Part shown: positions 30,882 to 38,287 of the stretch, in pieces
How positions within the stretch are numbered: the first letter of the stretch is position 1
How the letters are laid out: each line of letters starts with the position of its first letter
Source: an uncultured Dialister sp.
GTDB taxonomy: Bacteria > Bacillota > Negativicutes > Veillonellales > Dialisteraceae
Direction: 5' to 3'
Assembly: GCA_900314595.1 (NCBI GenBank)
Contig: OMVW01000004.1
Span: 38,300 to 102,299, forward strand
Length of the DNA stretch: 64,000 bases
Notes under the pieces: generated by a model
Databases searched by the model: none
Seen by the model: only the letters and a program-made list of their open reading frames with translations
Told to the model about the DNA's origin: nothing
Position numbers and translations under genes: made by a program

Positions 30882-31155
30882 TCGAATCTCCTCCTTCTTT
30901 AAAATAAATTCGGGAAAGAGCGGCCTGCTCCCCAGGACTTCAGGGTCTTTCCTTATTGACTTTTTCCATCTATATTATATCGTAATTTCTCGAAGAAGGG
31001 TAGACTCATTCCTGTTTGATATAGGTAAAGATTAGAAATAACTAAAATGCATATAGTAAAAATTCGGTAATATCTATACCTGAAATCAATAGCAAACATT
31101 AATAAAGAATGAGAATCGAAAATTTCCAATCTGAAGCGGCACTCGGTGATAAATA
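30882..31155. other. Gap between divergent alcohol dehydrogenase and rubredoxin genes
   Basis: On the minus strand a TATAAT (30974-30979, reverse complement) about 95 bp before the dehydrogenase start is a plausible -10. The transcript leader contains a small hairpin around 30937-30955. The remainder, 30985-31150, is AT-rich without a recognisable signal. Confidence 0.4.
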
Positions 31156-31164
31156 TGATATAAT
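31156..31164 (+). promoter_or_regulatory. Extended -10 promoter of rubredoxin gene
   Basis: TGA-TATAAT at 31156-31164, 62 bp before the start codon; no good -35. Confidence 0.68.
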
Positions 31165-31226
31165 GGAGAAAATCAATGGCAGCAAGCCATATTAAGTCCT
31201 GCCATGCAGGCAAATGGAGGCGTGTT

Positions 31227-31391
31227 ATGAAAAAATACGTATGCAAAATCTGTGGATGGATTTATGATGAAGCCTTAGGTGATCCGGATAACGGCATCGA
31301 ACCGGGCACCAAATTTGAAGATCTTCCGGAAGATTACATCTGCCCCATGTGCGGCGCTCCGAAAGAGGAATTCGAAGTCCTTGAAGAATAA
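31227..31391 (+). CDS. Rubredoxin
   Basis: This 54-residue redox protein binds one iron through four Cys in two CxxC pairs: YVCKICGWIYDEA (Cys 6 and 9) and YICPMCGAPKEEFE (Cys 39 and 42). It is a one-electron carrier in the cytosol of anaerobes, often feeding oxygen- or peroxide-detoxifying enzymes. The start ATG at 31227 gives the standard MKKYVCKICG terminus and follows TGGAGG; an upstream in-frame ATG is in the leader. It stands alone between its promoter and a terminator, so the redox partner is elsewhere. Confidence 0.96.
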   Translation: MKKYVCKICGWIYDEALGDPDNGIEPGTKFEDLPEDYICPMCGAPKEEFEVLEE

Positions 31392-31401
31392 TCCGTAATC
31401 G

Positions 31402-31432
31402 AAAAGCCGGCTTTCAGGCCGGTTTTTCTTTT
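31402..31432 (+). terminator. Terminator of rubredoxin gene
   Basis: AAAGCCGGC / GGCCGGTTTTT hairpin, 10 bp after the stop. Confidence 0.88.
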
Positions 31433-31605
31433 GACGAAAACAGAAAGCGGATATCACCCTGATGCATGCAGGACGATGTATCACTGATGTGAAGCCGATA
31501 TCCCGGGATTCTGTAGAGGCAGGAGATATGGATTACAGGAATCTGTTGAAGGACATAATAGGAAAAATGATTGTAAATAATTGTTATTTTTCAAAAGAAA
31601 ACAGC

Positions 31606-31782
31606 TTGACAATATAAGAACAAAGGTGTATCCTATAGTCGTAAACAAAAAGGAAATCACCATTGGCCGTGGTGATTCCGCTCATTGTTACCAATCTTTC
31701 TACACAATCCAACGTCTCCAAAAGAAGCCTCCCGCAAGGGAGGCTTTAGACGTGGGGCTTGTGTCAACCGGCATTCTTATGA
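31606..31782 (+). ncRNA. Candidate small RNA or IS200/IS605-type end remnant
   Basis: A promoter-like TTGACA (31606-31611) and TATCCT (31629-31634), 17 bp apart, precede two hairpins: GGAAATCACC / GGTGATTCC (31651-31679) and a long one, ACGTCT ... AGCCTCCC-GCAA-GGGAGGCT ... AGACGT (about 31712-31753). The second has the look of the subterminal palindromes of IS200/IS605 elements and of their guide RNA scaffolds. No transposase or TnpB fragment is present. Either a remnant or an independent small RNA is possible. Confidence 0.4.
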
Positions 31783-31802
31783 TAGAGCAGACATAGTGCT
31801 GC

Positions 31803-32110
31803 TCGTGATTCGTGAATCGTGGTCCGTGGTCCGTAAAGGTTGCTGCTCTGGCGAGCCGCATTTTATATGGGCGCATTCAGCGTTTTATCGGTTATTGTCA
31901 TTTGTGGTAATCGTTCTTCGTGATTCGTTGTTCGTTCTTCGTGAAGGTGGCGGCTCTGTTGAACCGCAATTTTTGTATGGGGACTTTGCACAGACTGGGG
32001 GATTCGTATTTCTGAAAGTAATAATCAAAAAAAGACGTCCGATGAGGGGCGTCTTTTCCTGTTTTTGGCGGGCAATCGTTATCGAACAACGAATCACGAA
32101 TAACGAAAAT
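31803..32110. repeat. Two forward B elements and one reverse heptamer array
   Basis: CGTGATT/CGTGGTC heptamers (31803-31838) lead to hairpin B-like GCTGCTCTGGCGAGCCGC and ATTTTATATGGG. A second array of CGTTCTT/CGTGATT units (31912-31947) leads to GGCGGCTC...ACCGC, ATTTTTGTATGGGGAC and TTTGCACAG. After a terminator, reverse units of ACGAATC type (32070-32105) close the block. No coding signal is seen over 31433-32152. Confidence 0.82.
32027..32057. terminator. Bidirectional terminator downstream of mscL
   Basis: AAAAAAAGACGTCC / GGCGTCTTTTCC around GATGAGG; suits the minus-strand mscL, whose stop lies about 100 bp away. Confidence 0.75.
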
Positions 32111-32152
32111 CCTGAATGGGAAAGACCGTTAATTCGTCAATTGCCTCAATTC

Positions 32153-32584
32153 TTACTTCAGTTCTGCGGTGCAGTGCGGGCAGCGGGTAGCATCATCAGC
32201 AATGACTTCTTTGCAGTAGGGGCATTTTCTCGGTTCTTTGGCCGGTGCTTTCGGGAAGAAGTGGTTGATCTGCTTGATGCAGAGGAAAATTGCAAATGCG
32301 ACGATGAGGAAGTCGATGACGTTATTGATGAAGGAGCCATAAGCAATGACCGGTACGCCTGCTTCTTTCGCTTCCGCCAGGGTGCTTACCGGAATGGAAG
32401 AGAGGGGAATGAAGAGGTTGGAGAAATCAATCCCGCCCAGAACGGCGCCAATCGGCGGCATAATGATGTCGCTGACGAGGGAGGATACGATTTTACCGAA
32501 AGCAGCGCCGATAACTACGCCGACTGCCATGTCTACCACGTTGCCGCGGAGAGCGAAATCTTTGAATTCTTTGAGCATACCCAT
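32153..32584 (-). CDS. mscL: Large-conductance mechanosensitive channel MscL with C-terminal zinc ribbon
   Basis: MscL opens under membrane tension to release solutes in osmotic downshock. The 143-residue protein has the typical start (MLKEFKDFALRGNVVDMAVG), two membrane helices (about 17-45 and 82-104) and the pore-lining VVIGAAFGKIVSSLV segment. After the cytoplasmic helix it carries CPYCKEVIADDATRCPHC at about 121-138, two CxxC pairs forming a zinc-ribbon-like tail that classic MscL of E. coli lacks. AAAGGAG lies 9 bp before the first ATG. It is monocistronic. Confidence 0.94.
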   Translation of the reverse strand: MGMLKEFKDFALRGNVVDMAVGVVIGAAFGKIVSSLVSDIIMPPIGAVLGGIDFSNLFIPLSSIPVSTLAEAKEAGVPVIAYGSFINNVIDFLIVAFAIFLCIKQINHFFPKAPAKEPRKCPYCKEVIADDATRCPHCTAELK

Positions 32585-32911
32585 GAGGGAAGACTCCTTT
32601 CTCTTATTTATAAAAAGAAATATTTTATTTATATCAATATACCATATTTCCTATTGAGTACTCAACTACTTTTTGAAAAAGTATAAAATTACTTTTTGAG
32701 CTGAGGCATGAAATGAGACTTGACTTTGAGTCCCTTCTCCGCACTGCAGACTGCGGGGGAATGAAAAAGGCCTGCTGAGGGCGTGTCTCTTTTATGTCGA
32801 CAGGGCTTCATTCATGCAGGACAGGGGTGTTTCAAGTTTATTTCCGACGAAGAGCTGTAAAAGACGATTTCGCAGGATGATCTTCTATTTCCTGCCACCT
32901 CCCCAGGGGGA
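32585..32911. other. Gene-free gap between mscL and the 2-hydroxyacid dehydrogenase gene
   Basis: The AT-rich part 32615-32700 probably holds the minus-strand mscL promoter, but none is clear. The rest (32700-32910) shows no ORF, terminator or heptameric array that I can support. Confidence 0.4.
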
Positions 32912-32940
32912 TTGACAGGGAAATAAAGGATGTGTTATAT
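32912..32940 (+). promoter_or_regulatory. Promoter of the 2-hydroxyacid dehydrogenase gene
   Basis: TTGACA (32912-32917) and TTATAT (32935-32940), 17-bp spacer. A second TTGACA at 32944 has no matching -10. Confidence 0.8.
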
Positions 32941-32994
32941 GTATTGACAATACCCTCTAAAAAAATGGGTGATTTAGTCGAAGGAGGATAAATT

Positions 32995-33948
32995 ATGGCT
33001 AAGAAAAGAATAGTAGGCGTAGTAGGATTGGGCCATGTAGGCGCTCACGTGGCATTTTGTCTGGGAATGATGGGGATTGCCGACGAAGTCCTTCTCTGCG
33101 ATCTGAAAGAATCCAAGGTAATCAGTGAGTGTCAGGATCTGAATGATGCTGTGATGTACATGCCGAATCATACGGTATATAAAGTGGCAGATTATGCAGG
33201 ACTGAAAGACTGCGATGTCATTGTCAATGCGGTAGGCGATATCACTCTCTGCGCTACGGGCAACCGGGATGATGAACTGGAAAACAGCGTGAAGCAGGTG
33301 GCCGATTATGTACCGAAGGTGATGGCCGGCGGCTTCAACGGCATCTTCGTTAATATCACCAATCCCTGCGATGTCATTGCCAACCTGATCCAGCGTAAAT
33401 CCGGACTTCCGAGAGGACGCGTCATGGGTACCGGTACTCTTCTCGATTCTTCCCGTCTCATCCATGAAATTTCTGCAGCTACCGGCCTCGACAGCCGCGG
33501 ATTCTTCGCATTCATGATGGGTGAACATGGCAATGCCCAGATGGTGGCATGGTCCCAGATGAGTTTCTATGGCAAACCACTGGCAGAAATGGAAGAAGAT
33601 CCGCGTTTCGTTTTCGATAAAGACCTGATTCAGCAGAAGGCTATTAAAGGCGGCTGGGTGACTTACTCCGGCAAATTCTGCACTGAATATGGCATCGCTT
33701 CGGCCGGAGCCACTCTTGTACGTACCATCCTTCATGATGAAAAGAGAATTCTTCCCTGCTCAGTCCAGCTGGATGGGGAATATGGCGAAAAGGATGTATT
33801 TGTCGGCGTACCTGCTGTGATCGGCATCAATGGCGTTGAAGAAGTCATGGAATACAACCTTCCGGAAAATGAAATGAAGCGCTTCAAAGAATGCATCGCT
33901 ACTGTCCGCGTAAATATTGCAAAAGGCGACAAGATTCTTGGAGAATAA
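32995..33948 (+). CDS. L-lactate/L-2-hydroxyisocaproate dehydrogenase family protein
   Basis: The 317-residue protein is of the lactate/malate dehydrogenase superfamily. It has the NAD-binding GVVGLGHVGAHVAF (residues 7-20), the ITNPCDVIA motif near 121-129 and the catalytic His in MMGEHGNAQMVAWS near 179-192. The overall pattern (GLGHVGAHVA, AVGDITL, GTGTLLDSSR, MGEHGNAQ) is closer to L-2-hydroxyisocaproate dehydrogenase of lactobacilli than to classical LDH. It would reduce a branched or aromatic 2-oxoacid, or pyruvate, regenerating NAD. AAGGAGGA lies before the ATG and a terminator follows; single-gene unit. Confidence 0.85.
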   Translation: MAKKRIVGVVGLGHVGAHVAFCLGMMGIADEVLLCDLKESKVISECQDLNDAVMYMPNHTVYKVADYAGLKDCDVIVNAVGDITLCATGNRDDELENSVKQVADYVPKVMAGGFNGIFVNITNPCDVIANLIQRKSGLPRGRVMGTGTLLDSSRLIHEISAATGLDSRGFFAFMMGEHGNAQMVAWSQMSFYGKPLAEMEEDPRFVFDKDLIQQKAIKGGWVTYSGKFCTEYGIASAGATLVRTILHDEKRILPCSVQLDGEYGEKDVFVGVPAVIGINGVEEVMEYNLPENEMKRFKECIATVRVNIAKGDKILGE

Positions 33949-33959
33949 GGAATCCTGAA

Positions 33960-33991
33960 AAGAGCTGCACCTCCCGGTGCGGCTTTTTTTA
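33960..33991 (+). terminator. Terminator of the 2-hydroxyacid dehydrogenase gene
   Basis: GAGCTGCACC / GGTGCGGCTTTTTTT hairpin, about 12 bp after the stop. Confidence 0.92.
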
Positions 33992-34284
33992 TTGAAACAG
34001 GGAAAAGAGAACTCATATACCCCAATATATCGAATTATTTAAAAATATATGAATTCTACACATCGATAATTTTATTTATATTATTTGAAATAATAAAATA
34101 AAATAAATAAATTTAAAGGTAAAATGATATCTTTGCGGCGAAAAATAATAAATAAAAATAAATGAATATACGAAATGATAGATAAACAATCGTATAAAAT
34201 GAATTCTTATTATTTTATCTCAAAATATGTACCTATTACTTTTATGAATCGGTGGGTAAATTTATACTTATTCAGAAAAGGCTA
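33992..34284. other. Very AT-rich gap upstream of pyc
   Basis: Bases 34010-34260 are almost only A and T with many AATAAA-like words, sharply different from flanking genes. No ORF or hairpin is supported. Such tracts can be intrinsically curved or act as an UP element for the pyc promoter at its right edge. Confidence 0.5.
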
Positions 34285-34313
34285 TTGATTTTTCAGATTT
34301 CCCTTTGTAAAAT
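34285..34313 (+). promoter_or_regulatory. Promoter of pyc
   Basis: TTGATT (34285-34290) and TAAAAT (34308-34313), 17-bp spacer, preceded by an AT-rich tract; leader about 90 nt. Confidence 0.8.
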
Positions 34314-34408
34314 GAAATCATCCGCGGCACCATGTCGTGTTGTTTATAAGAATTACCGCTTTCGGTACATCCTGAAGGCAGTTCAATGAAAACTTGAGGG
34401 AGGATTTT

Positions 34409-37400
34409 ATGAAACACATCCGCAAGGTCCTTGTGGCCAACAGAGGCGAAATCGCCATCCGTATTTTCCGGGCCTGTAACGAAATGGGCATCCGCACCGT
34501 TGCCATTTATTCCAAGGAAGATATTCTTTCCCTTCACCGCAATAAGGCGGATGAAGCATACCTGGTAGGTGCCGGGGATAAGCCGGTTGATGCTTATCTG
34601 GATATCGAAGACATCATCCGCATCTGCAAGGAACATAATGTAGATGCCATCCATCCGGGTTACGGGTTCCTCGCTGAAAACGCAAAGCTTGCAAAGCGCT
34701 GCGAAGAAGAAGGTATCACATTCATCGGACCGAAAGTGGAACATCTTATCATGTTCGGCGATAAGGTGAATTCCCGTATCGCTGCTTCCAAAGCCGGTAT
34801 CCCCATGATTCCGGGTACCAACGGCGCAGTAAAGAATTTCGAAGAAGTGAAGGAATTTGCCGAAAAGAACGGATTCCCGATCATGATTAAGGCTGTCAAT
34901 GGCGGCGGCGGACGCGGCATCAGAAACGTGGACCGCATGGAAGATCTCCGTGATGCCTATGACCGCGCAAAGTCTGAAGCCAAGATGGCTTTTGGTGATG
35001 AAGAACTGTATGTAGAAAAGTGCATCATGAATCCAAAGCACATCGAAGTGCAGATTATGGGGGATGAACATGGCAATGTGGTTCATCTTTTTGAACGTGA
35101 CTGCTCCATTCAGCGCCGCCACCAGAAGGTCATCGAAATGGCTCCGGCCTGGTCTCTGCCGGCAGAACTTCGCCAGCGCATCTGCAATGCGGCTGTCAAG
35201 CTGATGAAGCATGTTCATTATGTGAATGCAGGTACTGTCGAATTCCTGGTAGACCAGAATGAAAAGGATTTCTATTTCATCGAAGTCAACCCCCGCGTCC
35301 AGGTAGAACACACCGTTACCGAAATGATTACGGACGTTGATATCGTCAAGAGCCAGATCCTTATCGCTGAAGGGTACGCTATCGATGGGCCGAAAATCGC
35401 CATCGGGCAGCAGAATGAAATCTGGTACAAAGGCGTGGCTATCCAGTGCCGTATCACCACCGAAGATCCGCAGAATAACTTCATGCCGGATACCGGCAAG
35501 ATTATCGCTTACCGCAGCGGCGGCGGCCCGGGTATCCGTCTCGATGCAGGCACCGCTTATACGGGCGCAGTTATCACCCCATACTATGACTCCCTCCTCG
35601 TCAAAGTCACTGCCCATGCGCTTCATCCGAAGGATACCATCCACAAGATGCTCCGCTGCCTTGATGAATTCCGCATTTCCGGCGTAAAGACAAATATTTA
35701 TTTCCTCCAGAATATGCTTCGCACCCGTGACTTCCAGGAAGGCAAGTGCGACGTCAACTACATCGACAGGAACCCGTGGCTCCTGCAGGAACCGGACCTC
35801 ATTTCTGACCGCGGTACCCGTCTTCTGTCCTACATTGCTGATATCACTGTCAACGGTTACGCAGGTACCGGTCATCAGGATAAACCGGATTTTGTTCCTC
35901 TCCCGGCTCTCGACGCTTCTAAAGAAGAAGCTCCCCGGGGTACCAAACAGCTCCTTGATGAACTGGGACCGGAAAAATTCGCAAAATGGGTAATGGATCA
36001 GAAAGAGCTCATGTTCATGGATACCACCTACCGTGATGCTCATCAGTCCCTTTTGGCTACCCGTGTCAGGACTCACGATATCATGAACGCCATTCACTAT
36101 ACCGCCGTTCATGTGCCGCAGCTTTTCTCCTTCGAAAACTGGGGCGGCGCGACTTTCGACGTGGCATACCGTTTCCTTGATGAATCTCCATGGAACCGCC
36201 TGCGCCAGATGAGGGAAGCGGCTCCGAATATCCTCTTCCAGATGCTTACCCGCGGCGCCAATACCGTCGGTTACACCAACTATGCAGAAAATGTAGTCCG
36301 TCACTTCATCGACCAGGCAGCGGATAACGGCATTGACGTATTTAGAATCTTTGACTGCCTGAACCAGCTTTCTCACATGATCGTATCCATTGATGAAGTC
36401 CGCAAGAAGGGCAAAATCGCCGAGGCCTGCTTCTGCTATACCGGTGATATCATGGATCCGAAGCGCCAGAAATATTCTCTGAAATATTACACTGACCTGG
36501 CAAAAGAAATGAAAAACGCCGGCGCCAACATCATTGCCATCAAGGATATGGCAGGCCTTCTGAAACCGGAAGCGGCCTATGTCCTTGTATCCGCTCTGAA
36601 GGATGCGGTGGATCTGCCGGTTCACCTTCACAGCCATGAAGGCGGCGGCTGCACCCTTTATACCTATGCAAAGGCAGCCGAAGCAGGTGTGGATATCGTG
36701 GACGTGGCAACTTCTGCTTTCTCCAACGGCACGAGCCAGCCGTCCATGACTGCCATGTACTATGCACTCCAGAATAATCCGCGCCAGCCGAAACTTGATA
36801 TTGAGGCTCTCGAAACGATCGATCGTTATTGGCAGGGCGTTCGTCCGTACTATGCGGGCGTTGACTCCAAGATGGCTTCCCCGAATACCACCCTGTATCA
36901 GCATGAAATGCCCGGCGGCCAGTATTCGAACCTCCGCCAGCAGGCAACCGCTGTAGGTCTTGGCGATCAGTGGCCGGAAGTATGCCATATGTATTCCAGA
37001 GTCAACATGCTCTTTGGCGATATGATCAAGGTTACTCCTTCCTCCAAAGTGGTGGGTGATATGACGCTCTTTATGGTGCAGAACCATCTGACGGAAGAAG
37101 ATATTTATGAAAAGGGCGATACCCTGGATTTCCCGCAGTCTGTGGTTGAATTCTTCGATGGCAAGCTCGGCATCCCCTATGGCGGCTTCCCGGAAAAGCT
37201 GCAGCAGATCATTCTTCGCGGCAAGAAACCTCATCTTGAAAGCAAACCGGCCAATGTAGATTTTGAACAGGTCAAGATGGAAATGAAGGAAAAACACCTT
37301 CCCACCAGGGAAGAAGACGTTTCCTCCTATTGCATCTATCCGAAAGTGTTCAGCGACTATGTAGAACGTTACCACAAGTATGGCGATCTTTCCATCCTCG

Positions 37401-37837
37401 ATACCCCGACTTACTTCTTCGGCATGAAACCGGGTGAAGAAATCCGGGTCAACGTGGAACCGGGCAAGATGCTTCTTGTCAGACTGGACAATATCACCAA
37501 GCCGGACGGCGATGGAAATAGAGAAATCCAGTTCGAACTGAATGGTATGCCCCGTGAGCTGAAAATTCATGACAAGCATGTAGCTGAATCTGCTACCACT
37601 TCCAGAAAAGCGGACAAGGATGTACCGGGGGAAGTCGGCGCAACCCTTTCCGGATCCGTAGTGAAACTCCTGGCAGACAAGGGCGCTTCCGTGAAGAAGG
37701 GCCAGCCGGTCATCGTTACCGAAGCCATGAAGATGGAAACCACCATCACCGCACCGATTGACGGTATTATTTCTGAAATTCATGTCAAGGCGGGCCAGAG
37801 AATCGAATCCGGCGATCTGCTGATGGTTATTGAATAA
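34409..37837 (+). CDS. pyc: Pyruvate carboxylase
   Basis: Pyruvate carboxylase makes oxaloacetate from pyruvate, bicarbonate and ATP. The 1142-residue single chain has the biotin carboxylase domain (1-450; KHIRKVLVANRGEIAIRIF, AVNGGGGRGIR), the carboxyltransferase domain (about 530-810; DTTYRDAHQSLLATRVRTHD, and the metal-binding HLHSHEGGGC), and a C-terminal biotin carrier with TEAMKMETTI, biotinyl Lys near 1107. I chose ATG 34409 after GGGAGGA; an in-frame TTG lies 15 bp upstream. It is monocistronic with its own promoter and terminator. It probably supplies oxaloacetate for aspartate and for a reductive branch toward succinate. Confidence 0.97.
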   Translation: MKHIRKVLVANRGEIAIRIFRACNEMGIRTVAIYSKEDILSLHRNKADEAYLVGAGDKPVDAYLDIEDIIRICKEHNVDAIHPGYGFLAENAKLAKRCEEEGITFIGPKVEHLIMFGDKVNSRIAASKAGIPMIPGTNGAVKNFEEVKEFAEKNGFPIMIKAVNGGGGRGIRNVDRMEDLRDAYDRAKSEAKMAFGDEELYVEKCIMNPKHIEVQIMGDEHGNVVHLFERDCSIQRRHQKVIEMAPAWSLPAELRQRICNAAVKLMKHVHYVNAGTVEFLVDQNEKDFYFIEVNPRVQVEHTVTEMITDVDIVKSQILIAEGYAIDGPKIAIGQQNEIWYKGVAIQCRITTEDPQNNFMPDTGKIIAYRSGGGPGIRLDAGTAYTGAVITPYYDSLLVKVTAHALHPKDTIHKMLRCLDEFRISGVKTNIYFLQNMLRTRDFQEGKCDVNYIDRNPWLLQEPDLISDRGTRLLSYIADITVNGYAGTGHQDKPDFVPLPALDASKEEAPRGTKQLLDELGPEKFAKWVMDQKELMFMDTTYRDAHQSLLATRVRTHDIMNAIHYTAVHVPQLFSFENWGGATFDVAYRFLDESPWNRLRQMREAAPNILFQMLTRGANTVGYTNYAENVVRHFIDQAADNGIDVFRIFDCLNQLSHMIVSIDEVRKKGKIAEACFCYTGDIMDPKRQKYSLKYYTDLAKEMKNAGANIIAIKDMAGLLKPEAAYVLVSALKDAVDLPVHLHSHEGGGCTLYTYAKAAEAGVDIVDVATSAFSNGTSQPSMTAMYYALQNNPRQPKLDIEALETIDRYWQGVRPYYAGVDSKMASPNTTLYQHEMPGGQYSNLRQQATAVGLGDQWPEVCHMYSRVNMLFGDMIKVTPSSKVVGDMTLFMVQNHLTEEDIYEKGDTLDFPQSVVEFFDGKLGIPYGGFPEKLQQIILRGKKPHLESKPANVDFEQVKMEMKEKHLPTREEDVSSYCIYPKVFSDYVERYHKYGDLSILDTPTYFFGMKPGEEIRVNVEPGKMLLVRLDNITKPDGDGNREIQFELNGMPRELKIHDKHVAESATTSRKADKDVPGEVGATLSGSVVKLLADKGASVKKGQPVIVTEAMKMETTITAPIDGIISEIHVKAGQRIESGDLLMVIE

Positions 37838-37856
37838 ATGACCAGTAGTATGTAAT

Positions 37857-37891
37857 AAAAAAGGATATCCCCGCACGGATATCCTTTTTTA
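37857..37891 (+). terminator. Terminator of pyc
   Basis: AAAAAAGGATATCC / GGATATCCTTTTTT hairpin with loop CCGCAC. Confidence 0.94.
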
Positions 37892-37978
37892 TTATATTTC
37901 TTCTATCACTTACAATGAATCTTTTTTTGATTTCACTTTACAAAATTACCGATTGGGCATAAAGGACTTCATCTTCTC

Positions 37979-38007
37979 TTGCAATTTGAAACGAACCATG
38001 CTACAAT
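37979..38007 (+). promoter_or_regulatory. Promoter of rpoBC
   Basis: TTGCAA (37979-37984) and TGC-TACAAT (37999-38007) with a 17-bp spacer. The leader to rpoB is about 270 nt and very AT-rich. Confidence 0.8.
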
Positions 38008-38020
38008 ACGCTGGAACAAA

Positions 38021-38052
38021 GCGTATGAAAAAATCAATAGATTTTTTGACGC
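38021..38052 (+). promoter_or_regulatory. Hairpin at the start of the rpoBC leader
   Basis: GCGT-ATG-AAAAAATC pairs with GATTTTTT-G-ACGC around AATA, within 10 nt of the expected transcript start. It may stabilise the 5' end or take part in control of RNA polymerase synthesis. Confidence 0.55.
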
Positions 38053-38287
38053 AAAAATATTTCTATAGCTCAAATAAAATATTTTATAAAAGAAAATATT
38101 GTTATACAGATATTCAATATTTCTTTATGTTAAACAAGAAGAAACAATTGCAATTATTTTATACTTGTAGTAAAATTTTATTTTGCAACGTTCCTTCTTT
38201 TATTTATTTATATAATAGGCTGAAAGAAAGATGCAGGTCCCTGCAGCTTTCGGAAAGTCATTTTTTTACGAAAGGGTGAGGCGAGGA

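Noticed and set aside
31685..32686. 333-codon plus-strand frame across repeats and mscL
   Set aside because: It runs through heptamer arrays and then antisense to mscL; the peptide has no recognisable features.
32944..32972. Second promoter for the 2-hydroxyacid dehydrogenase (TTGACA at 32944)
   Set aside because: No acceptable -10 hexamer 15-19 bp downstream.
34268..37876. Open frame of 1202 codons antisense to pyc
   Set aside because: It mirrors the codon usage of pyc, with no ribosome site or family features; similar long antisense frames lie opposite rpoB, rpoC, purL and typA.
37953..38279. 108-codon frame in the rpoB leader
   Set aside because: Very AT-rich, rich in Phe/Tyr/Lys/Ile as expected from random AT sequence, no ribosome site before its internal ATG at 38025.
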